Shown piece by piece: positions 36,780-45,702 of a stretch of DNA of 64,000 bases. Each line of letters begins with the position of its first letter. Positions within the stretch are counted from its first letter, which is position 1. Where the stretch lies: assembly GCA_017303795.1 (NCBI GenBank), contig JAFLBR010000001.1, forward strand, positions 434,001 to 498,000, in the 5' to 3' direction. The translations under genes and the position numbers were made by a program. The notes beneath the pieces were generated by a model that was given only the letters and a program-made list of their open reading frames with translations, was not told where the DNA came from and did not search any database. Source of the DNA: Cytophagales bacterium (GTDB lineage: Bacteria > Bacteroidota > Bacteroidia > Cytophagales > Cyclobacteriaceae).

Positions 36780-37520
36780 ATGATATCAAAGGCTAAAGTT
36801 AAGCATCTCAAAGCACTGCAAGTAAAAAAATACCGAAAAGAGGAGCAATGCTTTGTGATAGAAGGCACTAAAAGTGTAGTGGAGTTATTGAACTCGAACT
36901 TTGAGGTGCTTTGGGTGGCTGCCACCGATGCCTTTATAGCTACCGAACAAAAGTTGTTAACCAAACGCGGTGTGGAAGTGGCGCTCGCTACCGAGGCCGA
37001 GTTGGTAGCGGCTGGTTCGTTTCAGACTAATGATGGCGCACTGGCCATTGCACGCATTAAACAAAATACCGCGCCCGTGTTGCAACCAAATGAGTTGGCG
37101 CTGGTGCTGGACGATATACGCGATCCGGGTAACCTCGGCACCATTATCCGCACAGCCGATTGGTATGGGGTTACACATATTATCGCTTCCGCAGAAACGG
37201 CCGATCTGTATAACGCAAAAGTGATTACCGCAACCATGGGTTCGTTTTGCCGGGTAGAAGTTTTTTATGCCAACTTGGTTGAATTTTTAACTGCGTATAA
37301 CGGTGCCGTTTATGGTGCCTTTATGGATGGCGCAGATGTACACACCATAAATTTTTCCAACGGTGGGTTGCTGGTTATTGGCAACGAAGCAAACGGAATC
37401 TCGCAGGCCGTAGCACAACAGATAACGCAACGTATTACCATTCCACGCATTGGCAAAGCCGAATCGCTTAACGCAGCCATAGCCACAGGGATAATGTTGG
37501 ATGTGAGTAGGAGGGGATGA
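36780..37520 (+). CDS. TrmH/SpoU family RNA 2'-O-methyltransferase
   Basis: 246 aa from ATG at 36780 (MISKAKVKHLKALQVKKYR), preferred over the in-frame TTG at 36765 because family members start at this position. The N-terminal substrate-binding domain has FVIEGTKSVVELL. The SPOUT domain has motif 1 DDIRDPGNLGTIIRTADWYG, motif 2 VIGNEANGIS and motif 3 IPRIGKAESLNAAIATGI. It methylates ribose in rRNA or tRNA; the exact nucleotide is not evident. Confidence 0.9.
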   Translation: MISKAKVKHLKALQVKKYRKEEQCFVIEGTKSVVELLNSNFEVLWVAATDAFIATEQKLLTKRGVEVALATEAELVAAGSFQTNDGALAIARIKQNTAPVLQPNELALVLDDIRDPGNLGTIIRTADWYGVTHIIASAETADLYNAKVITATMGSFCRVEVFYANLVEFLTAYNGAVYGAFMDGADVHTINFSNGGLLVIGNEANGISQAVAQQITQRITIPRIGKAESLNAAIATGIMLDVSRRG

Positions 37521-37557
37521 TAAGGTTTAACTGAATAGGCAAACAGAAGTTTTAATA

Positions 37558-37607
37558 AAGCGCAGAAATGAAGTTGTATATACTCAATCGCCTAAGCGAT
37601 TGCGCTT
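37558..37607. repeat. Nested palindrome before the AT-rich hypothetical gene
   Basis: AATCGC-CTAA-GCGATT (37586-37601) is a perfect 6-bp hairpin, and AAGCGCA (37558-37564) can pair with TGCGCTT (37601-37607) around it. It may be an operator or the remains of an insertion junction in front of the atypical gene at 37631. Confidence 0.4.
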
Positions 37608-37630
37608 CGGGCATGCAAAATCAAGTTATC

Positions 37631-38245
37631 ATGAAAGTAATTGGACTGCTATTGACAATCGTGACATCACATGTCTGGGGGCAAAATGTTGAAATTCCCA
37701 ATGATCTCAATAAAGGAAATATATTGATAGAATTAAATACGTTTGAGAGAACTGTTGAACTACTAAACAAAGAGTTTGAACGGTCCAATGATAAGGAAAA
37801 GCGTGACATTAGAAAACAAGCGATAAGAGAGACAAAAATACCGCATAATAGAGATGACTTTGGGGACGGCTATGCAGTAGCAATACCATACAATATAGTT
37901 AGTTGGATAAATGAAACAATCACCAAAAGTTTCCAAAAAGACAAAGCGAAAAAATATACAATAGTAAATGAAAGTACTATTGATAATTTTTCGGTTTCAG
38001 AATATAGATATGTATTAAAATATAAGTATGTTCTAAAAAATGGAGACCCCATAGAGACAATGCTTATTTTCTACTTCTTCGACAGACAGGAGAATAGAGA
38101 ATTGATAAACTATGACTCGATAGACGCTTTGATTGAATTTAGACCTGTAATGTATTATACTGCTGAAAAGATGTATCCATTCTATGACATGATAAGAATT
38201 TATGGAGTAAAGAAGGAGTTTGAAACCTTTTTTAAAGAGTTGTAG
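37631..38245 (+). CDS. AT-rich secreted protein of unknown function
   Basis: 204 aa from ATG at 37631, which gives a clean signal peptide MKVIGLLLTIVTSHVWGQ. The longer frame from 37568 (MKLYILNRLSDC) has no export signal at its start and is less likely. The mature part is rich in Tyr, Ile and charged residues (YRYVLKYKYVLKNGDP, FYFFDRQENREL) with no recognised domain. The DNA is visibly richer in A/T and in AAA/ATA codons than its neighbours, which suggests acquisition by transfer. Probably periplasmic or secreted; function unknown. Confidence 0.6.
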   Translation: MKVIGLLLTIVTSHVWGQNVEIPNDLNKGNILIELNTFERTVELLNKEFERSNDKEKRDIRKQAIRETKIPHNRDDFGDGYAVAIPYNIVSWINETITKSFQKDKAKKYTIVNESTIDNFSVSEYRYVLKYKYVLKNGDPIETMLIFYFFDRQENRELINYDSIDALIEFRPVMYYTAEKMYPFYDMIRIYGVKKEFETFFKEL

Positions 38246-38381
38246 CACGCACGCTAACAAAAATGCATATTCAATGGTGGGGTTCAGTGTAAATTTGTAG
38301 TTTAGTTTTTCAAATTACGTTTGGTCATGTGGTACGATGACGCACTTCGAAAGCCGTAGCCGTCATAAACTCAAACCTTAC

Positions 38382-39167
38382 TCAAAAAAACGACCTACTT
38401 CCTTCAGCGGCTTCTTCCGAGATTTTAGAAGCCTGATCTTTGCCGAGGTAGTTATCGATAAGATAATGCCCCAGGTAAATTAGTGGTGTAAGTAAAATGG
38501 CAATCAAAAATTTATAGATGTAGTTGGTAATGCCAATGGCAACAATTTGTTGGTTGGGGAAGATGCCATAGAAAGCAATGTAAAGCACCACAAAACTATC
38601 CAGCAACTGCGAGACCAGTGTAGAGCCTGTAGCGCGTAACCATAATTTTTTTGGGCCGGTAATTTTTCTCAGTTTTTGAAAAACAAACACATCTACCAAT
38701 TGGCCGATTAAAAAAGCGGTGAGCGAGCCAATGATAATGCGTAAACCCTGGCCCATTACTTTGTTGAATGCGAAATTGATATTAAAATAATTTCCGGCTG
38801 TGTCTATGGAGTTTGCATCGAGCCACCATTGTGCAGGTGGTAACTCAATCGTCATAAAAATAATGATGAAGGAATAGGCAATTAAGATAGCCGCCAGGTA
38901 GCTGATGCGCTTTACACCGGGCTTGCCAAAGTATTCGTTAATAAGATCGGAAGTAATAAACACGATGGGCCAGATAACCACACCGGCTGTCAGGTTAAAA
39001 TCCATTACAAAGCCGAGTATGTTCAGGTGGGCAGGTTGTAAACCCAAGGTAGTTTCGGCTGAAAAAATTTTACCGCCAATAATCTCAGCTACAATAGCGT
39101 TGGTCAGGAAGATTCCCATCAACACCATAAAGAGCGTATGTTTTTTTTGCTCGGGTGTTTTACTCAT
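38382..39167 (-). CDS. Queuosine precursor transporter (YhhQ/VUT family)
   Basis: 261 aa membrane protein with about six hydrophobic segments. Family motifs are ITSDLINEYFGKPGVKRISYLAAI and the AFLIGQLVDVFVFQKL region, with GSTLVSQLLDSFVV after. YhhQ-type proteins import preQ0/preQ1 for tRNA queuosine. The start overlaps the RNase Z stop (ATGA), so both genes are co-translated; both concern tRNA maturation, although the link may be coincidental. Confidence 0.88.
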   Translation of the reverse strand: MSKTPEQKKHTLFMVLMGIFLTNAIVAEIIGGKIFSAETTLGLQPAHLNILGFVMDFNLTAGVVIWPIVFITSDLINEYFGKPGVKRISYLAAILIAYSFIIIFMTIELPPAQWWLDANSIDTAGNYFNINFAFNKVMGQGLRIIIGSLTAFLIGQLVDVFVFQKLRKITGPKKLWLRATGSTLVSQLLDSFVVLYIAFYGIFPNQQIVAIGITNYIYKFLIAILLTPLIYLGHYLIDNYLGKDQASKISEEAAEGSRSFF

Positions 39168-40081
39168 ACGGAAAGTTCGAAAGTATTTCCTTCAATCGCT
39201 AATTCAGTGTTTGCAAATATAGTGCGGGCTTCGGCCAGCGCGGGTTCCAGTTCGCGGTAGCGCGCAGAGAAATGCCCGATTAATAATTTACCGGCATGGG
39301 TTTGTTGTGCCATGCGGGCGGCATCTAATGTGGTGCTGTGTTTGGTTTCAATGGCTTTGTTGCGCTCGTCTTCCATAAAAGTAGCTTCGTGGTAGAGCAT
39401 GGTTACATTTTGCAATTGCGTAATCATGCTTTCATTCCATGCAGTATCAGAACAATAGGCATAGGAATAGGAGGGCGTGGGCGGCAATGTAAAATCTGAA
39501 TTCCGATAGAGCAGATTCTGACGGTCATCATACACATCGGCCCCGGTTTTCAGCAACACGATATGTTGCAGCTTCATATCGGGCAGCAACTTTTGTTTAT
39601 CAATTTTAAAAGGTTTCTGCTTTTCGCGAAACAGAAATCCCGCACACGGAAGTTTATGAATGAGAGGAATGGTTTCTACTGTCAGGGCCTCATCTTCAAA
39701 TAACACAACGGGTTGGTCCGGTTCGAAGAGATGAAATTGAATGGTATAGTTTAAGGTGGATTTGGAATACTTGAGGTGCAGCAGAATAATTTCATCTAAC
39801 CCTTTCTGGCTATAAAGGTGTAAGTCGGCCGTGCGTTTCTGCAAGTGCATAGAAAACAACAGGCCCACCAGCCCAAGGTAATGATCGCCATGCAAATGGC
39901 TGATGAAAATATGATTGATGCGATGAACCGGAATCTGATATTTCATCAATTGCATCTGAGCGCCTTCGCCACAGTCAATCAGGAAATGCCGGTTTTGAAT
40001 AGTTAAGTATTGTGAAGATGGAAATCGGCCATAGGCTGGCAGTGCTCCGCTTGATCCCAGTATGGTTAACGCAAAACTCAA
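39164..40081 (-). CDS. rnz: Ribonuclease Z
   Basis: 305 aa metallo-beta-lactamase fold. The zinc motif HLHGDH (62-67) is intact, as are DCGEGAQMQLMKYQI, YCSDTAWNESM, YHEATF and the late GHFSARY. It cuts the 3' trailer of tRNA precursors lacking an encoded CCA, which matches the three CCA-less tRNA genes in this window and the CCA-adding enzyme at 15791. First gene of a two-gene operon with yhhQ. Confidence 0.95.
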   Translation of the reverse strand: MSFALTILGSSGALPAYGRFPSSQYLTIQNRHFLIDCGEGAQMQLMKYQIPVHRINHIFISHLHGDHYLGLVGLLFSMHLQKRTADLHLYSQKGLDEIILLHLKYSKSTLNYTIQFHLFEPDQPVVLFEDEALTVETIPLIHKLPCAGFLFREKQKPFKIDKQKLLPDMKLQHIVLLKTGADVYDDRQNLLYRNSDFTLPPTPSYSYAYCSDTAWNESMITQLQNVTMLYHEATFMEDERNKAIETKHSTTLDAARMAQQTHAGKLLIGHFSARYRELEPALAEARTIFANTELAIEGNTFELSV

Positions 40082-40171
40082 CCTAATTTGATGGTTTGAA
40101 ATTTTGGCAATTTGAAAATGATCTGAATTTTATCTTCAAATTATCAAATCTTCAACTTGGCTAATTGACAA

Positions 40172-40546
40172 TTAATCTTCGTCTTTCATATCCTTCTCAA
40201 TTTCGTGCATAAACACGGCATCAATACCTTCTTCTACGGTTGGTAAGATGTTGAGAACGCTATCTAACTGAGAAATTTTGATCAGCTTCATAGTGTGATC
40301 AGACAACTTGGTAAGTACAAAAATGCCATTGTCTTCCTGCAAAATCCGGTTGCCAACCAGCAGGGCACTCAGGCCCGATGAATCGGTATATTTTACTTCT
40401 GATAAATCTAAAACGATATTACGCACGCCCTCAGCATGTAACGTAACCATCTCCGACTTTAATTGCGGGGCAATATTCGAATCCAGTTTCTCCTCGTTAA
40501 GGCGGAGCAGGGTATATTTTTCTTGCTTATCGACAGAATACTTCAT
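40172..40546 (-). CDS. STAS-domain anti-sigma factor antagonist
   Basis: 124 aa. The STAS fold signature VLDLSEVKYTDSSGLSALLVGNRIL includes the DSSG motif (55-58), whose serine is the usual phosphorylation site. Proteins of this type (SpoIIAA/RsbV-like) bind anti-sigma kinases in partner-switching systems. No anti-sigma kinase is adjacent. The C-terminus has an acidic extension (MHEIEKDMKDED). It lies 26 bp downstream of purC on the same strand. Confidence 0.87.
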   Translation of the reverse strand: MKYSVDKQEKYTLLRLNEEKLDSNIAPQLKSEMVTLHAEGVRNIVLDLSEVKYTDSSGLSALLVGNRILQEDNGIFVLTKLSDHTMKLIKISQLDSVLNILPTVEEGIDAVFMHEIEKDMKDED

Positions 40547-40572
40547 ACAGAATAATTAAGGGCTAAAAATAG

Positions 40573-41508
40573 TTAATTTATTGATTTAACGATACTCTGC
40601 TCAATTCGTTCCAAAATTGAATTATAGCTGATGGGGGCCAGCGTTTCGCCTGTAACCTGCTGGTATAATTCCTGATAGCGTTCTGAAATTGATTTTACAA
40701 TGGCCGGGGTCATCTCCGGAATTTTCTGTCCGTCTTTACCCTGAAAACCATTTTCAATTAACCACTGGCGCACAAACTCTTTAGAGAGTTGTTTTTGGGG
40801 TTCGTTCCGTTCTTGCCGCTGTGTATAACCTTCGTTATAAAAATACCGCGATGAGTCAGGCGTATGCACTTCGTCAATCAGGTAAATAGTTCCATTATGT
40901 TTCCCGAATTCGTATTTGGTATCGACCAGAATCAAACCACGGGCAGCAGCCATCTCGCAGCCTTTGGCGTAAAGTTTTAAGGTGTAGTCTTCCAATTGCT
41001 CGTAATCTTTTTGGGTTACGAGGCCGCGCTTTAAAATTTCTTCGCGTGAAATATCTTCATCGTGACCTACTTTAGCTTTGGTGGTAGGGGTAATGATAGG
41101 TGTAGGAAGTTTATCATTTTCTTTCAGCCCTTCTGGTAAGGTAACGCCACATATCGTTCTTCTGCCAGCTTTGTATTCGCGGGCAGCATGGCCGGCCAGA
41201 TACCCACGCACTACCATTTCTACCGGGAAAGGTTCGCATTTAAACCCGATGGTTACGTTAGGATCTGGTGTGCTGATTACCCAATTGGGTACCAGACTTT
41301 TGGTGGCTTCCAGATTTTTAGCCGCAATCTGATTGAGCACACGACCTTTATCGGGAATGGCTTCGGGCAGAATAACATCAAAAGCCGAAATGCGGTCGCT
41401 GGCAACCATAGCCATAGTATCGCCAAAGTAATAGACATCGCGCACTTTGCCGCGGTAAAATCCGGTTTGGCCTTTAAAGTTGAAGTGGGTTTCTTTTATG
41501 GATTGCAT
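40573..41508 (-). CDS. purC: SAICAR synthase (purine biosynthesis)
   Basis: 311 aa. It ligates CAIR and aspartate with ATP. Motifs: [61 protein letters not shown] and [13 protein letters not shown]. The length (about 310) is that of the longer, yeast-like form found in Bacteroidota. Upstream lies a toxin-antitoxin pair at 16 bp; downstream is the STAS gene. Confidence 0.95.
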   Translation of the reverse strand: MQSIKETHFNFKGQTGFYRGKVRDVYYFGDTMAMVASDRISAFDVILPEAIPDKGRVLNQIAAKNLEATKSLVPNWVISTPDPNVTIGFKCEPFPVEMVVRGYLAGHAAREYKAGRRTICGVTLPEGLKENDKLPTPIITPTTKAKVGHDEDISREEILKRGLVTQKDYEQLEDYTLKLYAKGCEMAAARGLILVDTKYEFGKHNGTIYLIDEVHTPDSSRYFYNEGYTQRQERNEPQKQLSKEFVRQWLIENGFQGKDGQKIPEMTPAIVKSISERYQELYQQVTGETLAPISYNSILERIEQSIVKSIN

Positions 41509-41524
41509 CGGGTAAAGATATAAT

Positions 41525-41908
41525 TTATTGATTCCAGGGATTGATAAGTTTAAGTTTATCTATTCTGGTAAAATCTTCTGTATTGCGGGTTACCAAGGTA
41601 AGGTCAAAGACTAGAGCTGTAGCAGCGATTATGGCATCAGCTAACTTTATGGAGTAGGTTCTTCGCAAGGTGGCAGCTGCACTTTTTATGGGTTGATCGA
41701 GTTCAAACACCCACGAATCATGAATGAAATTCTGAATAAGATTAAGATCGGTTTCTGTTGCCGTTTTCCAACTTAAAAGTTCAATTTCGGTTATGGCAGA
41801 AACAGCAGGATTGGATTGCGTTATCAACTGATCGATAAAAACTTCTGCATGAGGAGGGAATTGCTGTTGCAGATAATAGATTACTGTATTCGTATCCCAG
41901 AGATGCAT
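41525..41908 (-). CDS. VapC-like PIN domain toxin
   Basis: About 127 aa from the ATG at 41908 ([15 protein letters not shown]), which overlaps the antitoxin stop as TAATG; an ATG three codons earlier (41917) is also possible. PIN residues: Asp in LWDTN, Glu in ITEIELLSW, Asp in [11 protein letters not shown], and Asp in VTRNTEDF. VapC toxins are Mg-dependent RNases, often cutting tRNA or rRNA. Paired with the antitoxin at 41911. The start codon of purC follows 16 bp after its stop. Confidence 0.85.
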   Translation of the reverse strand: MHLWDTNTVIYYLQQQFPPHAEVFIDQLITQSNPAVSAITEIELLSWKTATETDLNLIQNFIHDSWVFELDQPIKSAAATLRRTYSIKLADAIIAATALVFDLTLVTRNTEDFTRIDKLKLINPWNQ

Positions 41909-42111
41909 TATTCCCATTCCGAACGAAGGGTTTTAAGTTGTGCATCTATTTCTGAACGAGACTGGCGGGTCATTACGCCTTTGTATTTTTTCGACCAGTC
42001 AATTTCTTTTTTGGAGATATCAGATCTTAACCGGATTAGCTTCTTCAACTCTAATTCCTGCAATAGTCTTAGTGCTTTATCATCCAGTATATCGATGGTC
42101 AAAGTCTTCAT
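41908..42111 (-). CDS. Probable antitoxin of the PIN toxin
   Basis: 67 aa, starting MKTLTIDILDDKALRLLQEL. A short beta/helix N-terminus is followed by a charged helical tail (DWSKKYKGVMTRQSRSEID), the plan of small VapB-like antitoxins. The Ser-Arg-Ser-Glu-Ile-Asp tail is typical of segments that wrap the toxin. It overlaps the toxin start, so the two are translationally coupled. Assignment rests mainly on the toxin neighbour. Confidence 0.7.
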   Translation of the reverse strand: MKTLTIDILDDKALRLLQELELKKLIRLRSDISKKEIDWSKKYKGVMTRQSRSEIDAQLKTLRSEWE

Positions 42112-42143
42112 GTGATCAAAAGTACAAAATTGCTGCTACCAAA

Positions 42144-43454
42144 TTATTTCTCCTCAACTAAAATCCCCGCCCGGAAAACATAGGTTTTTACCACATTACC
42201 CTCTTCGTCAAATTCTTTCCACTCTTTGTGTTTTTTATTGGCCACATATTCGCCTTGTTCTTTCATCTTTCCATTGGGAAAATAACTGGTGTGCAAACCA
42301 TGTTGCCTGTTACCGCGATATAAACATTCCGACAACAGCTTACCATCTTCGTAATAATTTTTAACTACTCCGGTTAGCAGATTAAACTTCCAGGTTTCTT
42401 CTGTGGATTTTTGACCGGTAGCATAATACAGTGTACGTAAACCATGCAGTTGCCCGGCTTCATAAGTTTCTTTCAGCTTTAAGTTCTTGCCATCATCGGC
42501 ATAAAAAGTCCACGTGCCGTGCGGTTTACCTTGTCGGAATGATTTTTCGTAAATGGCTTTTCCCTCGGCCGTGTATTCAGTTAGTTTGCTATCTACGCCA
42601 TTAGCAGCAAACTGCTCTTTGGCTTTCATGTTGCCATTGGCATAATAATCAACATTGGGTCCCACCTTGCTGCCATCTTTAAATTGATACTTGTGGCGCA
42701 CAGTTCCATCCGCATAATACCCGATGTTCTCACCATGCAGTCGTGCATTCATAAAATGGCCTTCCAATAATTTCTTTCCCTGCTGATCGTAATGTAAGAA
42801 GTCGCCCACTTTTTCGCCTTCTTTTATGGTGTACACCAATTCTAATTGCGAATTAGGATAATACAGTTTGTAGAAACCTGAAATAAATCCATCGCGATAC
42901 TTGGTTTCGCTTTCTAATACACCTGTTTCATAATAGGTTTTAGTAATGCCGTTTGGTTTCTGATTGGCATACATAATTTCTTTTTGAAGCTTACCTGACG
43001 GATAATATTCTTTCACCAGACCATCGGGTTTACCTTTTACAAAAACACCTTCTTGTTTTAATACACCATTTGCAAAAAATGATTTAATGCTATCAACCAG
43101 TTTATTGTTTTGATAATAGGCTGTTTGAATGCTGCGACCTTGTTCGTCATATACTTCAACAGATCCATGGCGCAATCCGTCTTCGTAATCAATTTTACGG
43201 ATCAATGTTCCATTGGAATGATACTCGTAGAAAGTACCCCAGCGCACACCATTTTTAAAATTACCTTCAATTGAAATTTTACCATTGGGAAAATACCTGC
43301 GATAGCGGCCTTCCATGGTTTTACCATCGGCAGCCGAAACCGTTATTTCCTCATCGACCTTAAGCTGCATGGGGTCGTGATAGGTTTTCACAATCTTTTG
43401 TGCAGCAGCCGGAAGCGCGCAGAAAAGTCCGATGATCAACACGAAACGAAGCAT
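42144..43454 (-). CDS. Secreted MORN-2 (YwqK-like) repeat protein
   Basis: About 436 aa from ATG at 43454, which gives a proper signal peptide MLRFVLIIGLFCALPAAAQ; the longer frame from 43478 is less likely. The mature protein is made of about 15 repeats of the MORN-2 type (G.....Y...G.L....Y..G), for example PNGKISIEGNFKNGVRWGTF and NGTLIRKIDYEDGLRHG. The repeats probably form a beta-strand stack for protein or envelope binding. Databases often call this family YwqK antitoxin, but a toxin is not visible here and no such role is claimed. Confidence 0.8.
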   Translation of the reverse strand: MLRFVLIIGLFCALPAAAQKIVKTYHDPMQLKVDEEITVSAADGKTMEGRYRRYFPNGKISIEGNFKNGVRWGTFYEYHSNGTLIRKIDYEDGLRHGSVEVYDEQGRSIQTAYYQNNKLVDSIKSFFANGVLKQEGVFVKGKPDGLVKEYYPSGKLQKEIMYANQKPNGITKTYYETGVLESETKYRDGFISGFYKLYYPNSQLELVYTIKEGEKVGDFLHYDQQGKKLLEGHFMNARLHGENIGYYADGTVRHKYQFKDGSKVGPNVDYYANGNMKAKEQFAANGVDSKLTEYTAEGKAIYEKSFRQGKPHGTWTFYADDGKNLKLKETYEAGQLHGLRTLYYATGQKSTEETWKFNLLTGVVKNYYEDGKLLSECLYRGNRQHGLHTSYFPNGKMKEQGEYVANKKHKEWKEFDEEGNVVKTYVFRAGILVEEK

Positions 43455-43504
43455 AGAGTAGGAGTTATCGAATCTCAAACGCCCGGTTAGCCCGGATGTT
43501 GTTT

Positions 43505-44683
43505 TTACAAACGCTCAATTACAATAGCCGAAGCACCACCACCCCCATTACAAATTCCGGCCACACCAATGGATGCATTATTTTGTTTCAACACGTTGGC
43601 CAGTGTAATGGTAATACGCGCACCGGAAGCACCCAGTGGATGACCAAGGGCAACCGCACCACCGTTTACATTTACGTTGGATTCGTTCAGGCCAAGTTTA
43701 ATATTGTTCGCCAGAGCTACAGCCGAGAAGGCTTCATTGATTTCATAAAAGCCAACATCTTTCGCATCCACTCCGGCAACTTTCAACGCTTTAGGAATGG
43801 CCAGCGAAGGCGTTGTAGTAAACCACATTGGGTCTTGCGATGCATCTGCGAAGCCTCTGATTTTAGCAATGGGAGTAAGTCCCAGTTCTTTTGCTTTTTC
43901 TTTGCTCACCAGAATAACAGCTGCTCCACCATCATTAATAGTAGAAGCATTGGCTGCGGTTACGGTACCTTCTTTGGTGAACACCGGCTTTAATCCGGGT
44001 ATCTTGTCGAAGTTTACATTTTTGTATTCTTCATCTTCGGTAAATACGGTTACTTCGCCTTTGCGGCCGGTAATTTCAACAGGAATAACTTCATCTTTAA
44101 ACTTACCCGCTGCCCATGCGGCTGCCGCGCGTTTGTAGGAGTTAATAGCATACGTATCCTGGCTTGCGCGACTGATGTTCATTTCTTTAGCGGTGTTATC
44201 GGCACACACACCCATCGCACAACGATTATACACATCGGTAAGTCCATCGAATGTTAAACCATCTAACACTTCGCCATTGCCATACTTATAGCCATAGCGG
44301 GCTTTGGTTAAATAGTAGGGAATGTTGGACATACTTTCGGCACCAGCCGCCACAACCACATCGTTATGACCTAACATAATGGATTGCGCACCCAACATAA
44401 TAGCTTTCATACCCGATGCGCAAACTTTATTTACCAACGTACACGGAATCTCATAGCCTAAACCAGCACCAACCGCCACCTGCGTAGCAGGGGCCTGGCC
44501 CAATGCCGATGAAATTACATTGCCAAAAAATACTTCCTGTATCTGTTTAGGATCAAGTCCGATTTTTTGGATTGCACCTTTAACGGCAAGTGATCCTAAC
44601 TGCGTGGCCGATAAACCGGCAAGCGTTCCACCAAAACTACCGATGGGTGTGCGAACAGCTGATACGATATAAACTTCTTTCAT
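43505..44683 (-). CDS. Acetyl-CoA C-acyltransferase (thiolase)
   Basis: 392 aa, standard thiolase length. The acylated Cys88 in NKVCASGMKAI, and the C-terminal motifs NVNGGAVALGHPLGASGARI and GICNGGGGASA with the second catalytic Cys are present. Condensation or cleavage of acyl-CoA; the short sequence is closest to biosynthetic acetoacetyl-CoA thiolases (PhaA/AtoB type), though the direction cannot be fixed. Stand-alone gene, 26 bp from the MORN gene. Confidence 0.93.
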   Translation of the reverse strand: MKEVYIVSAVRTPIGSFGGTLAGLSATQLGSLAVKGAIQKIGLDPKQIQEVFFGNVISSALGQAPATQVAVGAGLGYEIPCTLVNKVCASGMKAIMLGAQSIMLGHNDVVVAAGAESMSNIPYYLTKARYGYKYGNGEVLDGLTFDGLTDVYNRCAMGVCADNTAKEMNISRASQDTYAINSYKRAAAAWAAGKFKDEVIPVEITGRKGEVTVFTEDEEYKNVNFDKIPGLKPVFTKEGTVTAANASTINDGGAAVILVSKEKAKELGLTPIAKIRGFADASQDPMWFTTTPSLAIPKALKVAGVDAKDVGFYEINEAFSAVALANNIKLGLNESNVNVNGGAVALGHPLGASGARITITLANVLKQNNASIGVAGICNGGGGASAIVIERL

Positions 44684-44733
44684 ATATTTAAAATTACGAA
44701 GTACGATTTAAGAGGTACAATTTTTAACTTCTT

Positions 44734-45549
44734 CTACCAATCCGGTTTACTTCTATCTTTCGGTTTAGTTGCCTTGCGTTTATTCTGTTGCAGGTATTGA
44801 ATCTCCTGATTTTTCATCGCCTCCAGAATCATCTGCGCTTTTTCTTCACTCATCTCCATTTCCTTCAGTTTGTCTTTTACGGACTGTGGAGTTTCTTTCT
44901 TCTCCTGCTCTTTTTTTTCTTCGCCTTCTTTCTGTTCCTGCTGCTTCTTTTCTTCTTCTTTCTTTTGCTGATCCTGTTGTTCTTTATTCTGTTGATCTTG
45001 TTTGTCTTTTTGATCCTTTTGATCTTTTTGGTCTTTATTCTCTTCTTTGTTCTGCTCTTGCTTGTCTTTATTTTCTTCTTTCTGGTTCGGATCGTTTTTC
45101 TTCTGCTCTTCTTCTTTCTTCTTTTGCTCTTCTAACTTCTTCTTCACCATTTCATAATTGTAGCGGGCATCTTCATTGGTAGGATCTGCCTTCAATGCTT
45201 GTTTAAAACTGGCTAATGCTTCTTCATGTTTGTTTTCACGATTGGAAAGTACACCCAGTTGCTGATGGGCTACGGAACGAACTTTAGTGTTTGCACTTTG
45301 CGTTAATGGCTGATAAGCCATGGCCGTGTTGGCGGTATCCTTTGCTTCGAAATACGCATTGGCAAGGTTAAGCCGAACTTCATCTTCGGTAACGCCAAGT
45401 GAATCTACCAGCGTGCGATATTTAGAAATAGCAGTTGTGAAGTCTCCTTTCAGATAAGCGGCTTTCGCCTGCGACTTAAGAGAATTAACCTGCCCGATCT
45501 TACCCGGATCAATTAACAATGCGATTAAAATCAGAATCCCAACTTTCAT
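44734..45549 (-). CDS. batC: BatC-like TPR protein with charged low-complexity region
   Basis: 271 aa. The N-terminus has a hydrophobic segment (VGILILIALLIDP), then TPR-like repeats (LKSQAKAAYLKGDFTTAISKY, ASFKQALKADPTNEDARYNYE). A long Lys/Glu/Gln/Asp-rich tract covers about 140-225. The C-terminus SEEKAQMILEAMKNQEIQYLQQ is the conserved end of BatC in Bacteroidota. Bat (Bacteroides aerotolerance) proteins act in the envelope. It follows the BatB-like VWA gene by 153 bp on the same strand. The gene symbol is tentative. Confidence 0.75.
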   Translation of the reverse strand: MKVGILILIALLIDPGKIGQVNSLKSQAKAAYLKGDFTTAISKYRTLVDSLGVTEDEVRLNLANAYFEAKDTANTAMAYQPLTQSANTKVRSVAHQQLGVLSNRENKHEEALASFKQALKADPTNEDARYNYEMVKKKLEEQKKKEEEQKKNDPNQKEENKDKQEQNKEENKDQKDQKDQKDKQDQQNKEQQDQQKKEEEKKQQEQKEGEEKKEQEKKETPQSVKDKLKEMEMSEEKAQMILEAMKNQEIQYLQQNKRKATKPKDRSKPDW

Positions 45550-45702
45550 CTTCGTTTAGTCTAAAAACTGTTACTGGTTACTAGTTATTATCGGCTTCAA
45601 GCTTAAGGCTTCTGGTTAATTCTCTCCCATGGACTCAAACTGATTACCGACCAGCGAATACTTAACCACAAACTCCTAATTCCCAATACCTAATTCCTAT
45701 AA

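Noticed and set aside
42144-43454. Toxin-antitoxin role for the YwqK-like protein
   Set aside because: That name comes from the family label only. The protein is secreted and repetitive, and no toxin gene is paired with it.
44769-45182. Plus-strand Leu/Phe/Ser-rich frames opposite the BatC-like gene
   Set aside because: They arise from the polypyrimidine complement of a Lys/Glu/Gln-rich coding region and only imitate membrane proteins.
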